A stretch of DNA of 64,000 nucleotides from CAWDZK01 sp963807005. GTDB taxonomy: Bacteria; Actinomycetota; Actinomycetes; JACCUZ01. Positions 36,689-45,345 of the stretch are shown here, piece after piece. The stretch's first letter is position 1; each line of letters opens with the position of its first letter. Where the stretch lies: NCBI GenBank assembly GCA_963807005.1, contig CAWDZK010000005.1:434001-498000 (forward strand), given 5' to 3'. Position numbers and translations under genes: made by a program. A model generated the notes under the pieces. That model had not been told where the DNA came from. It saw only the letters and a program-made list of their open reading frames with translations, and ran no database searches.

Positions 36689-36700
36689 GACAACGTTGTC
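36689..36700. promoter_or_regulatory. LacI-type operator upstream of the sugar-binding protein gene
   Basis: Perfect palindrome GACAACGTTGTC, with flanks close to A/T symmetry, 44 bp before the ATG at 36745. The centre AACGTT is typical of LacI-family operators with a central CG. Confidence 0.7.
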
Positions 36701-36744
36701 AAGGCGATCGGCCGGACACGAGACCCAGACGTGAGGACAGATCG

Positions 36745-37842
36745 ATGATTCGTAGGACGAAAGGAACGCATGCGCTCCGCTTCGTCGGCGTGGCTGTCGC
36801 CGGCATGCTGGCCCTCGCCGCGTGCGGGGGCAGCAGCGACACGGGCGGCACCAGCTCGGGTTCCGGCGGCGGCGACAAGATCGCCGTCTCGCTGATCACC
36901 AAGGACTCCACCAACCCGTTCTTCGTGGCCATGCAGAAGGGCGCCAAGCAGGCGGCGTCCGACGAGGGCATCGACATCACGATCGCCTCCGGCAAGGCCG
37001 AGGGCGACGACCAGGGTCAGATCGACGCGATCGAGAACGCCATCACCGCCAAGCAGAAGGGCATCCTCATCACCCCGATGTCCACCGGCGTCAACAGCGC
37101 GATCCAGAAGGCGCGCGACGCGGGCCTGTTCGTCATCGCCCTGGACACCCCGACCGACCCGCCGGACGCCGTCGACATCACCTTCGCCACGGACAACCGC
37201 GAGGCCGGCAAGCTGATCGGCCAGTACGCCGCCGCCAAGCTGGACGGTCAGAAAGCGGTCATCGCGCTGCTGGACATCTTCGACGACAAGGTCGTCTCGG
37301 TCGACTACAACCGCGACCAGGGCTTCCTCGAGGGCATGGGCATCAGCGACATCGGTGACCCGAAGAAGAACGGCGACGAGCCCAAGACCGGCACCTACTC
37401 GGGCGGCGACTACGAGATCGTCGGCAACGTCGCCACCGGGGCCAACGAGGAGGGCGGCCGCACCGGCATGGAGCAGCTGCTGTCCAAGAACAAGAGCATC
37501 AACGTCGTCTACACCATCAACGAGCCCACCGCTGCCGGTGCGTCGGCAGCCCTCAAGGCCGCCGGCAAGACGGACGTCATCGTGGTCTCGGTCGACGGCG
37601 GTCGCGCCGGTGTCGAGGCGGTCCAGGCCGGCACCATCAACGCAACCTCGCAGCAGTACCCGCTCAAGATGGCCTCGCTCGGCGTCAAGGCGATCGTCGA
37701 CATCGTGAAGAACGGGACCAAGCCGGAGAACAGCCCAGGGCTGGACTTCTACAACACCGGCGTCACGCTGATCACCGACGACCCGATGCCGGGGGTCGAG
37801 AGCAAGGACTCCGCATTCGGCCTCGAGAACGCCTGGGGCTGA
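36745..37842 (+). CDS. Sugar ABC transporter substrate-binding lipoprotein (RbsB/FrcB-like)
   Basis: A 365-aa solute-binding protein. The signal peptide ends in the lipobox LAAC (MLALAACGGSS), followed by a Gly/Ser linker and a two-lobed periplasmic_binding_4 domain (ISVSLITKDSTNPFF-like start IAVSLITKDSTNPFFVAMQ; VVSVDGGRAGVEAV). Its companions are a single permease and a short one-domain ATPase, the layout of fructose-type Frc importers. ATG 36745 has GAGGA upstream. A strong hairpin after the stop probably stabilises this message over the downstream genes. Confidence 0.92.
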   Translation: MIRRTKGTHALRFVGVAVAGMLALAACGGSSDTGGTSSGSGGGDKIAVSLITKDSTNPFFVAMQKGAKQAASDEGIDITIASGKAEGDDQGQIDAIENAITAKQKGILITPMSTGVNSAIQKARDAGLFVIALDTPTDPPDAVDITFATDNREAGKLIGQYAAAKLDGQKAVIALLDIFDDKVVSVDYNRDQGFLEGMGISDIGDPKKNGDEPKTGTYSGGDYEIVGNVATGANEEGGRTGMEQLLSKNKSINVVYTINEPTAAGASAALKAAGKTDVIVVSVDGGRAGVEAVQAGTINATSQQYPLKMASLGVKAIVDIVKNGTKPENSPGLDFYNTGVTLITDDPMPGVESKDSAFGLENAWG

Positions 37843-37868
37843 TCTCTTCCCGCAGTCGAGCCCCACGC

Positions 37869-37909
37869 GTACGGTGGGGGCAGTTGATCACTTGCTGCCC
37901 CCACCGTGC
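37869..37909 (+). terminator. Intercistronic hairpin between binding protein and permease genes
   Basis: Arms 37869–37883 and 37895–37909 form a 15-bp stem (one G·T pair) around an 11-base loop (TTGATCACTTG), with core GGTGGGGGCAG. It lies 26 bp after the binding-protein stop. It may be an attenuator or a 3' stabiliser giving excess binding protein. Confidence 0.65.
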
Positions 37910-37949
37910 GTGACCCGCGCTGTCAGTCGGCATCTGAAAGGCGGACCCC

Positions 37950-38984
37950 GTGAGCGGAGCGACACAGGCTCCCAGCAGCTACGACGCGGCTGAGGAGTTC
38001 CTGGACCGACGGACCAGGGGTCAGCAGGTGCAGGCCACCCTGCACCGGTACCCGTGGCTGAGCCCGGCCATCGTGCTGGTCGTCAGCGTCATCGTCTTCG
38101 GGTTCCTCAACAGCAACTTCGCCACGCCGAACAACCTGTCGCTGATCACCCAGCAGGTCGCGGTGGTCGGGGCACTCGCCATCGGCCAGACCCTCATCAT
38201 CCTCACCGCCGGCATCGACCTGTCCTGCGGCGCCATCATGGTCTTCTCCTCGATGGTGATGGCCAAGACCGCGTTCGACTCCGGGATCCCCGGTTGGCTG
38301 GCCATCCTCCTCGGTCTCGTCGTGGGCGCCGCGGCAGGCGGATTCAACGGCGTGCTCGTCACCCGAGTCGGGCTGCCACCGTTCATCGTCACCCTCGGAA
38401 CGCTGAACATCTTCCTCGCGCTCACCCTGCTGTACGCCACCGGCCGCACCATCCGGGACACGGAGCTCGCCACCGGGCTCAGCTGGCTCGGCGAGACGTT
38501 CTCCGTCGGCCAGGTGCGCGTGAGCACCGGCGTGGTGCTGATGCTGGTGATGTACGCCTTCTTCGCGTTCGTACTGCGGTACACGGCATGGGGCCGGCAC
38601 GTCTACGCCGTCGGCGACGACGCCGACGCCGCCCGGCTGGCCGGCATCCAGGTGCAGCGGGTGCTCCTGAGCGTCTATCTGGTGGCCGGTCTGATCTTCG
38701 CGATCACGGGGTGGATCCTCATCGGCCGAGTGGGCGCGGCCAGCCCGAACTCCGGGATCGATGCCAACCTCGACTCCATCACCGCTGTCGTCATCGGCGG
38801 CACCAGCCTCTTCGGCGGTCGCGGCACCGTGCTCGGCAGCCTGATCGGAGCACTGATCGTCGGCGTGTTCCGCAACGGCCTCACGCTGGCCGGCCTCAAC
38901 ATCTACTACCAGACCCTGGCCGTCGGCATCCTCATCATCCTCGCCGTCTCGGTGGACCAGTGGATCCGGAGGGCTCGTACATGA
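37950..38984 (+). CDS. Sugar ABC transporter permease (RbsC/FrcC-like)
   Basis: A 344-aa inner-membrane permease of the branched/ribose type with about eight to ten helices. The signature ILTAGIDLSCGAIMVFSSMVMA is typical, as are TRVGLPPFIVTLGTL and GGTSLFGGRGTVLGSLIGA. The hydrophilic N-terminal 45 residues are cytoplasmic. GTG 37950 follows GAAAGGCGGA. The stop overlaps the ATPase start (ATGA). Confidence 0.92.
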   Translation: MSGATQAPSSYDAAEEFLDRRTRGQQVQATLHRYPWLSPAIVLVVSVIVFGFLNSNFATPNNLSLITQQVAVVGALAIGQTLIILTAGIDLSCGAIMVFSSMVMAKTAFDSGIPGWLAILLGLVVGAAAGGFNGVLVTRVGLPPFIVTLGTLNIFLALTLLYATGRTIRDTELATGLSWLGETFSVGQVRVSTGVVLMLVMYAFFAFVLRYTAWGRHVYAVGDDADAARLAGIQVQRVLLSVYLVAGLIFAITGWILIGRVGAASPNSGIDANLDSITAVVIGGTSLFGGRGTVLGSLIGALIVGVFRNGLTLAGLNIYYQTLAVGILIILAVSVDQWIRRART

Positions 38985-39808
38985 CCGTCACGTCCGAAGA
39001 GCTGGGGGCGCCGGCGCAGACCGCAGAACCGGTCATGCAGGCCAAGGCGATCGTCAAGACCTACGGCCACGTGGTCGCCCTCGACGCCGTCGACCTGGAG
39101 CTGTACCCCGGCGAGGTGCTGGCCGTGATCGGCGACAACGGCGCCGGCAAGAGCACCTTGATCAAGTGCCTGTCCGGGGCGGAGCGGCCCAACGGGGGCC
39201 AGATCCTGCTCGACGGCGCCCCGGTGCACTTCCGGTCGCCGCAGGACGCCCGGGTGCACGGCATCGAGGCGGTCTACCAGACCCTTGCCGTCGCGCCGGC
39301 GCTCGACATCGCGAGCAACCTCTTCCTGGGCCGGGAGACCCGGCGGGCCGGCTTCCTCGGCTCGGTCCTGCGGATGCTCGACGGGCCGGGCATGCGCAAG
39401 GCGGCCAAGGGCCAGATGAGCGCGCTCGGGATCGGCACCCTGCAGAACATGGGCGCTGCCGTCGAGTCGCTGTCCGGCGGCCAGCGGCAGGCCGTGGCGG
39501 TCGCGCGTGCCGCCGCGTTCAGCAGCAAGGTCATCATCCTGGACGAGCCGACGGCCGCCCTGGGTGTCAAGGAGTCCAACCAGGTGCTCAAGCTGATCCA
39601 GAGCATCCGGGAGCGGGGCCTGCCGGTGATCCTCATCTCGCACAACATGCCGCAGGTGTTCGAGGTCGCCGACCGCATCCACATCCAGCGCCTGGGCAAG
39701 CGCGCGGCGGTGGTCGACCCGAAGAAGATCAGCATGAACGACGCCGTCGCGGTGATGACCGGTGCGCTTCAGCTGGCCACCGACGGCACGCTCGAGGAAA
39801 CGGGCTGA
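38981..39808 (+). CDS. Sugar ABC transporter ATP-binding protein (FrcA-like, single domain)
   Basis: A 275-aa ATPase with one nucleotide-binding domain: Walker A GDNGAGKS, ABC signature LSGGQRQ, Walker B VIILDEPTAALG, and H-loop ILISHNM. Ribose-type importers usually have two fused ATPase domains, so the single domain points to the fructose (Frc) class. ATG 38981 overlaps the permease stop. The gene ends 18 bp before the convergent GMC oxidoreductase gene. Confidence 0.92.
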   Translation: MTVTSEELGAPAQTAEPVMQAKAIVKTYGHVVALDAVDLELYPGEVLAVIGDNGAGKSTLIKCLSGAERPNGGQILLDGAPVHFRSPQDARVHGIEAVYQTLAVAPALDIASNLFLGRETRRAGFLGSVLRMLDGPGMRKAAKGQMSALGIGTLQNMGAAVESLSGGQRQAVAVARAAAFSSKVIILDEPTAALGVKESNQVLKLIQSIRERGLPVILISHNMPQVFEVADRIHIQRLGKRAAVVDPKKISMNDAVAVMTGALQLATDGTLEETG

Positions 39809-39826
39809 CGGGAACCGGGCGGACGT

Positions 39827-41332
39827 CTACCGCCGGAGGTCCGACTCCGCCACCACCCGCAGCGCCTGGGCCGCGATCGTCAGCGCCGGGTTCATCGCCG
39901 CCGACGACGGGAAGAACCCGCCGTCGACGACCCAGAGGTTCGCCACGTCGTGGCTCCGGCACCACGGGTCCAGGACGCTGGTGGCCGGGTCGTCGCCCGC
40001 CACCACGGTGCCGCACTGGTGGCTGTTCATGCTGATGTCGAACCACTGGGTGAACACCGCGTCGTAGCCTGCGGACCGCAGCAGCGCCTTGGCCCGCTTG
40101 TGCAGGCGGCGGTGGGTGCTGCGACCGCGCGCCGTTCGCGCCGTGGTGATCCGCCCCTGCGAGTCCACGGTGACCCGGTTGTCCGGGTGCGGCAGGTCCT
40201 CGGACATCACCAGCCACTCCACGCTGCGTCCCGCGACGGCTCGCAGTAGCGGCAGCGGGACCTGGGTGGCCCAGCTCTTCATCATCACCTCGTCCACCCG
40301 GCCGATGAGCTGCATCGTCCCGAGCGGCCGGCCGTCACCGCCGTCGGCGTACCAGTCGTTGACCGACAGCGTCTTCTGGAAGACGACGTCGTTACGGCGG
40401 TCCAGGTCGAGGGCAGCGACGTGGGCGTTGTTGTGCATCATGAAGTTCCGGCCCACCAGCCCGGAGGAGTTGCCGACACCCACGGGGTTGGCATCGTCGG
40501 CCGAGGCGAGCAGCAGCGCAGCGGAGTTGACGGCGCCGGCGGACAGCACGAAGTTGCGGCCGTGCACGGTGCCGACCCCGTCCGGGCCCTCGACCACGAG
40601 GTGGTCGACCCGCCGACCGGAGCCGTCGGTGACGATCCGACGCACCCTGGTCCCGGTGGCCAGCCGCAGGTCGGTCTCGGCCAGCGCCGGGTCGAGGGCG
40701 CAGGTCTCGGCGTCGCTCTTCGCCCCCAGCCGGCAGGGGAAGCCGTCGCAGGTGCCGCAGCGGATGCAGCCACCGCCGGGGCCGCGGTCGACCCCCATCG
40801 CGTTCGCGCTCGGGTGCACCCCGTTCGACCTCAGTCGCTCGGCGAGGTCGGCGACGTAGGGCTCGTGCTCGAGCGCCGGGTGCGGGTACGGCGAGCTGCG
40901 CCACGGCTCGGTCGGGTCCTCCCCGGCGGTCCCGTGCACCCGGTAGAGGCGCTCGGCCTCGGCGTAGTAGGGCTCGAGGTCGGCGTAGCCGAACGGCCAT
41001 CCGGGCGAGACGCCCTCGTGGTGCTCCACCGCACCGAAGTCGTGCTCCCGGAACCGGGGCAGGCTGGCGCCGTACACCTTGCTGTTGCCGCCCACCACGT
41101 AGTGCACGCCCGGTGCGAACGGGCGGCCGCGGCCGTCGTACCAGGTCTCGGCCGGCTTGTACCGACGGTGCACGAAGACCTCTCGGGGCGACCAGTTCGC
41201 CGGCTCCCGGGGCAGCCGCTGGCCGCGTTCGAGGACCAGCACGTCGGCCCCGCGGCGGGCCAGCGCCTGGGCCGTGGTCGCACCGCCGATCCCGGAGCCG
41301 ACCACCACGACGTCCGCCCGCAGATCCGCCAC
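39827..41332 (-). CDS. GMC-family FAD-dependent oxidoreductase
   Basis: A 501-aa flavoprotein. The FAD motif is VVVVGSGIGGATTAQALARRGADVLVLERG; GGNSKVYGASL and GAVNSAALLLAS are GMC features. The C-terminal active site has His in MNSHQCGT and the closing motif VDGGFFPSSAAMNPALTIAAQALR. A cysteine cluster CIRCGTCDGFPC occurs near residue 200. It would oxidise a sugar or polyol hydroxyl. The GTG at 41332 is close to the FAD motif; an ATG at 41389 would add 19 residues overlapping the divergent gene. Confidence 0.83.
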   Translation of the reverse strand: MADLRADVVVVGSGIGGATTAQALARRGADVLVLERGQRLPREPANWSPREVFVHRRYKPAETWYDGRGRPFAPGVHYVVGGNSKVYGASLPRFREHDFGAVEHHEGVSPGWPFGYADLEPYYAEAERLYRVHGTAGEDPTEPWRSSPYPHPALEHEPYVADLAERLRSNGVHPSANAMGVDRGPGGGCIRCGTCDGFPCRLGAKSDAETCALDPALAETDLRLATGTRVRRIVTDGSGRRVDHLVVEGPDGVGTVHGRNFVLSAGAVNSAALLLASADDANPVGVGNSSGLVGRNFMMHNNAHVAALDLDRRNDVVFQKTLSVNDWYADGGDGRPLGTMQLIGRVDEVMMKSWATQVPLPLLRAVAGRSVEWLVMSEDLPHPDNRVTVDSQGRITTARTARGRSTHRRLHKRAKALLRSAGYDAVFTQWFDISMNSHQCGTVVAGDDPATSVLDPWCRSHDVANLWVVDGGFFPSSAAMNPALTIAAQALRVVAESDLRR

Positions 41333-41387
41333 CCGGCAAGCCAACCACGGTCTCGCCGAGCGCGCTGCGGGCTGCTTGACTACCGCC

Positions 41388-42407
41388 ATGACCCGACCGC
41401 TGCGCTGGGCCCTCGTCGGTGCCAGTGACATCGCCGCGACCAAGGTGCTGCCCGCGATCCGCGCCGTCGGCGACACGGCCGTGGTCGTGCGCTCCGGCAG
41501 CCGTGACCACGCCGAGGCCTGGGCCCGTGAGCACGCCGTTCCGGACGCCGTCACCGACCTGGGCGCTGCGCTGGAGCGCGACGACGTGGACGCGGTGTAC
41601 GTCTCCTCGGTCAACGCCCAGCACCGGGAGCAGGTCGAGGCGGCGGCCGCCGCCGGCAAGCACGTCCTCGCGGAGAAGCCGCTCGCGCTGTCGCTGGCGG
41701 ACGCCCAGGCGATGGTGCTGGCCTGCCGATCCGCCGGTGTGGTGATGGCGACCAACCACCACCTGCCGGCCTCGCCCACCCACCGCGCGCTCAAGCAGGC
41801 GGTGCAGGCGGGCCGGGTGGGCGAGGTCCGGGCGGTCCGGGTGCACCACGCCGTCCAGCTCCCGGAACGCCTGGCGGGCTGGCGGATCGACGACCCGGTG
41901 GGCGGCGGCGTCGTGCTCGACGTCACGGTCCACGACGCGGCCGCCGTCGCTGCACTGCTGGGCGGCCGGGCGCTGACGGCCCAGGCCATCGGCCTGAACC
42001 AGGACAACGCCAGTGGTGGCCCGTTCGACGCCGTCATGACCCACGTCGAGTGGGAGGGCGGGGTGCTGGTGCAGACGCACGACGCCTACAACAACCCGCA
42101 CCTGCCGACCAGCCTGCACGTGCTGGGCACCGACGGTGCGCTCGTCGCCGAGGACTGCAACACCGGCGACCCGGTCGGCACCGTGACGTTCTGGCGCGAC
42201 CATGCGAGCGAGCCGGTCGTCGTCGGCCCGCGGGACGACCTCTACGAGGTGACGGTCCGGGCTTTCGGTGCCGCCGTCGCCGGCGAGGGCGAGGTGGTGG
42301 TCACGGGGGAGGACGGCGTGCGGTCCCTCGCCGTGTCGCTGGCGGTGCTCGAGAGCCTGCGCACCGGAGGCCGCGTCGACGTCAGCGCCGGTCAGCTCCC
42401 CGCGTAG
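41388..42407 (+). CDS. Gfo/Idh/MocA dehydrogenase, similar to 1,5-anhydro-D-fructose reductase
   Basis: A 339-aa NAD(P)-dependent oxidoreductase. The N terminus ALVGASDIAATKVLPAIRAVG, the motif DVDAVYVSSVNAQHREQ, the active-site EKPLALSLADAQ, TNHHLPASPTHRALKQA and GGGVVLDVTVHDA closely recall bacterial 1,5-anhydro-D-fructose reductase as I remember it. It is divergent from the GMC oxidoreductase gene with 55 bp between starts, so they probably share a promoter region and a pathway. The 3' end overlaps the convergent iolG-like gene by 16 bp. Confidence 0.78.
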   Translation: MTRPLRWALVGASDIAATKVLPAIRAVGDTAVVVRSGSRDHAEAWAREHAVPDAVTDLGAALERDDVDAVYVSSVNAQHREQVEAAAAAGKHVLAEKPLALSLADAQAMVLACRSAGVVMATNHHLPASPTHRALKQAVQAGRVGEVRAVRVHHAVQLPERLAGWRIDDPVGGGVVLDVTVHDAAAVAALLGGRALTAQAIGLNQDNASGGPFDAVMTHVEWEGGVLVQTHDAYNNPHLPTSLHVLGTDGALVAEDCNTGDPVGTVTFWRDHASEPVVVGPRDDLYEVTVRAFGAAVAGEGEVVVTGEDGVRSLAVSLAVLESLRTGGRVDVSAGQLPA

Positions 42408-43405
42408 AGCGCCGGCCGGTCGCGCAGCACGACCGCCGTCGGCTCGCCGGTGCGCGGCGCCCGCAGGCAGGTCTCGGCGACGACAGCGGCAACGTAGCCG
42501 TCCCACGTGCTCGGCCCGGTGCAGTCGCCCGCGGCCGTCGCCGCCAGCCACGCCGCCAGCTCGGCGTCGTAGGCGTCGGCGAACCGCTCCCGCCAGTCCC
42601 TGGGCACCCGGGAGGTCCGCTGCCCCTCCCGCACCACCCGGACCGGGTCCTCGTCACCGAGCGAGGCCGTGCCGGACTCGCCGACCACCTCGCACCGCAC
42701 GTCGTAGCCGTAGCCGACGCTGACGGACAGCTCGACGTCGACCAGGACGCCGCTCTGCGACTCCAGCACCAGCAGCAGCGGGTCGCGCAGCCGCTCGGGG
42801 GCGCGGCTGCTGCGCCGCGGCTCGAGCACCCGGACGGCGACCAGCTCCTCGGCCAGCAGCCACCGGGTGGCGTCGATCTCGTGCACGGCGGAGTCGTTGA
42901 CCATCATCTCGGCGGTGTACGTCGGCGGCACCGACGCGTTGCGGTGCGCGCAGTGCACCAGCAGCGGCGCGCCGATCGCACCGTCGACGACGGCCTGCCG
43001 CACGGCGCGGTAGGCCGCGTCGTAGCGGCGCATGAACCCGACCTGCACCAGCCGCCGGCCGGCCGCGACCTCGGCGTCGAGGATCCGCTCGCAGGCGGCG
43101 CCGGTCGTCGCCAACGGCTTCTCGCAGAACACCGGCTTCCCGGCTGCGATGCAGGCGAGCACGTACGGCTCGTGCGAGGGCCCCGACGAGGCGACCAAGA
43201 CGGCGTCGACGGCCGGGTCGCCGATGACGTCCTCGCCGGCGGGGAGCACCCTGGCCGCAGCGGTGGTCGCCGCGAGGGCGCGGGCCCGGTCCCCGTCGAC
43301 GTCGCTCACGGCCACCACCCCGGCGCCGGCCAGGCCGGTGGTCAGCCGACGGACGTGGTCGGCGCCGATCATCCCGGCGCCGATGACGCCGACCCGGAGC
43401 GTCAC
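42392..43405 (-). CDS. iolG: Inositol 2-dehydrogenase-like Gfo/Idh/MocA protein
   Basis: A 337-aa dehydrogenase. The Rossmann motif is VGVIGAGMIGADHVRRL; EKPLATT carries the catalytic lysine; QVGFMRRYDAAYRAVR and NDSAVHEIDATRWLL with its His are typical of myo-inositol 2-dehydrogenase (IolG). GTG 43405 was chosen because it directly precedes the nucleotide-binding strand; a longer frame begins at 43453. It belongs to a minus-strand iol-like operon with IolC. Confidence 0.82.
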   Translation of the reverse strand: MTLRVGVIGAGMIGADHVRRLTTGLAGAGVVAVSDVDGDRARALAATTAAARVLPAGEDVIGDPAVDAVLVASSGPSHEPYVLACIAAGKPVFCEKPLATTGAACERILDAEVAAGRRLVQVGFMRRYDAAYRAVRQAVVDGAIGAPLLVHCAHRNASVPPTYTAEMMVNDSAVHEIDATRWLLAEELVAVRVLEPRRSSRAPERLRDPLLLVLESQSGVLVDVELSVSVGYGYDVRCEVVGESGTASLGDEDPVRVVREGQRTSRVPRDWRERFADAYDAELAAWLAATAAGDCTGPSTWDGYVAAVVAETCLRAPRTGEPTAVVLRDRPALYAGS

Positions 43406-43511
43406 CCGCCGGTGCCCGTGCTGCGTCGTGGTGAGGGGCAGCCGCGGGTCCACCCGCTGTGCCGCCCAGGGGTCGCGGACCCAGGCGTGCGCCGGGTCGA
43501 GTGCAGCTCGG

Positions 43512-44396
43512 TCACAGCAGGCTCACCGCCCGGTCGACCGCGCCCGCGACGTCGCCGTCAGCGGGGTAGAGGAGCGCGCGGCCGATCACCAGACCCATCG
43601 CGGTCGGCAGCTGCAGCACCCGGCCCCAGTTCGCGAACGTCGCCTCCGGGTCGTCCGGCACCTCGCCGCCCAGCAGGACGGCGGGCAGGGTGCAGGCCGC
43701 CAGCACCCGTTCCATCCCCTCGACACCGTCGTCGACGACCGGCAGCTTGAGCCAGGTGTAGGCGGAGCTGCTGCCCAGCGCTGCGGCCACGGTCACCGAC
43801 CGGACGACGGCCTCGGTGGACAGGTCGTTGCGCAGCACGCCGTCGACCCGGTAGGCGAGGAACGGCTCGACCATCGCCATCAGCCCACGGTCGGCGAGGT
43901 CGGACACCGCCGCGGCGCAGGACTCCAGGGCCAGCGCGCTGGCCGGGTCGTCCGGGTCGATGCGCATCAGCATCTTGCCGCCCTCGAAGCCGGCCGCCTC
44001 GATGCCGGCCGGGCGGTAGCCGGTGAACCGGTCGTCGATCTCGAAGGTGGCGCCGGCCAGGCCGCCGCGGTTCATCGACCCGAGAACGACCTTGTCCTCG
44101 AGCGCCCCCAGCAGCAGCAGGTCGTCGAGGACGTCCGCCGTGCCGAGCACGCCGTTGACCTCGGGCCGCGACAGCGCGACGCAGAGCCGGTCGAGCAGCC
44201 GTTCACGGTCGGCCATCGCGTCGTGCTCGGGGCCGGCAGCCACCACCCCGCGCGCGGTGTGGTCGGCGGCGATGACCATCAGCCGCCCGGTGGGGCCGAG
44301 CAGCGAGTCGGGGCGTCGACGGGACGCGGCCGCGGCTGCGACCGCGCCGGGGTCGCTGGCCCTGCTGCGCGCCAGGGCGCGGACGTCAACCGGCAC
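43512..44396 (-). CDS. Cgl0159-family (β/α)8 barrel protein, probable iol-pathway aldolase
   Basis: A 294-aa barrel protein. Seen: RLMVIAADHTARGVVAAGPE near the N terminus, LGSMNRGGLAGATFEIDDR, GGKMLMRIDPDDPASA, MVEPFLAYR and KLPVVDD. This pattern matches the Cgl0159 family from the Corynebacterium inositol region, thought to be an aldolase-like enzyme. GTG 44396 lies inside the end of iolC (11-bp overlap), so it would act on the IolC product. Confidence 0.75.
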   Translation of the reverse strand: MPVDVRALARSRASDPGAVAAAAASRRRPDSLLGPTGRLMVIAADHTARGVVAAGPEHDAMADRERLLDRLCVALSRPEVNGVLGTADVLDDLLLLGALEDKVVLGSMNRGGLAGATFEIDDRFTGYRPAGIEAAGFEGGKMLMRIDPDDPASALALESCAAAVSDLADRGLMAMVEPFLAYRVDGVLRNDLSTEAVVRSVTVAAALGSSSAYTWLKLPVVDDGVEGMERVLAACTLPAVLLGGEVPDDPEATFANWGRVLQLPTAMGLVIGRALLYPADGDVAGAVDRAVSLL

Positions 44397-45345
44397 GGCC
44401 GGCTCCTTCCAGTCGGGACCGGACCTCGAACTCGGTCGGCATGGCCGAGGAGCACTCCAGCCGGGACGCGACGATCGCGCCGGCCACGTTGGCGAACTGC
44501 ACGACCTCTTCGAGCGGCCAGCCCGCGAGCAGGCCGTGGCACAGCGCGCCACCGAACGCGTCACCGGCGCCGAGGCCGTTGACGACCTCGGTCGGGAACG
44601 GCGGGACCTCGACGGTCACCTCGGAGGTCCGGGCCAGCACCCCGCGGGGACCCTGCTTGACCACCGCGAGCTCGACGCCGTGGTCGAGCAGCGCGGCGGC
44701 GGCCCGGTGCGGGTCGCTCTCGCCGACCGCTGTCTCGCACTCGTCGAGGTTGCCGACGGCCACGGTGGCGTGCGGCAGCAGGCGGGAGATCTGCGCACGC
44801 GCCTCCGCCCGCGAGGGCCAGAACATCGCCCGGTAGTCCAGGTCGACGACCGTGTGCCGGGCCCGGCCGCGGGCCTCGAGTGCCGCGAGGTGGGTCTGCC
44901 GGCTGGGCTCCTGGCACATGCCGGTGCCGGTGACCCAGAAGACCCGGGCGGCCCGGACCGCGTCGAGGTCGAGGTCCTTGGGCTGGATCTGCAGGTCGGC
45001 GGCGGTCGGCGTGCGCCCGTAGAAGTACAGCGGGAAGTCGTCCGGCGGGAACACCTCGCAGAAGGTGACCTGCGTGAGCAGGCCGGGCACCGTGGCGACC
45101 CAGCGGTCGTCCACCGCGAAACCGGCCAGCGCCCGGTGGATCCACCGGCCGAACGGGTCGTCGCCGGTGCCGGTGACGACGGCGGTCGAGCGGCCGTACC
45201 GCGCGGCCGCGACGGCGACGTTGGTGGCCGAGCCGCCGAGGTACTTCCCGAACGTCTCGACGTCGGCCAGCCCGACCCCGGTCTGCTGCGGGTAGACGTC
45301 GACACAGATGCGGCCCACTGTGATGACGTCGAACGCCGCGGTCAC
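44386..45345 (-). CDS. iolC: 5-dehydro-2-deoxygluconokinase
   Basis: A 319-aa PfkB kinase of inositol breakdown. It phosphorylates 2-deoxy-5-keto-gluconate. Diagnostic segments are DVITVGRICVDVYPQQTGVGLADVETF-type start, YLGGSATNVAVAAARYG, DFPLYFYGRTPTAADLQI, the product-site LDYRAMFW and the active site VNGLGAGDAFGGAL. The GTG at 45345 overlaps the next dehydrogenase stop (GTGA). Confidence 0.9.
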   Translation of the reverse strand: MTAAFDVITVGRICVDVYPQQTGVGLADVETFGKYLGGSATNVAVAAARYGRSTAVVTGTGDDPFGRWIHRALAGFAVDDRWVATVPGLLTQVTFCEVFPPDDFPLYFYGRTPTAADLQIQPKDLDLDAVRAARVFWVTGTGMCQEPSRQTHLAALEARGRARHTVVDLDYRAMFWPSRAEARAQISRLLPHATVAVGNLDECETAVGESDPHRAAAALLDHGVELAVVKQGPRGVLARTSEVTVEVPPFPTEVVNGLGAGDAFGGALCHGLLAGWPLEEVVQFANVAGAIVASRLECSSAMPTEFEVRSRLEGAGRAG

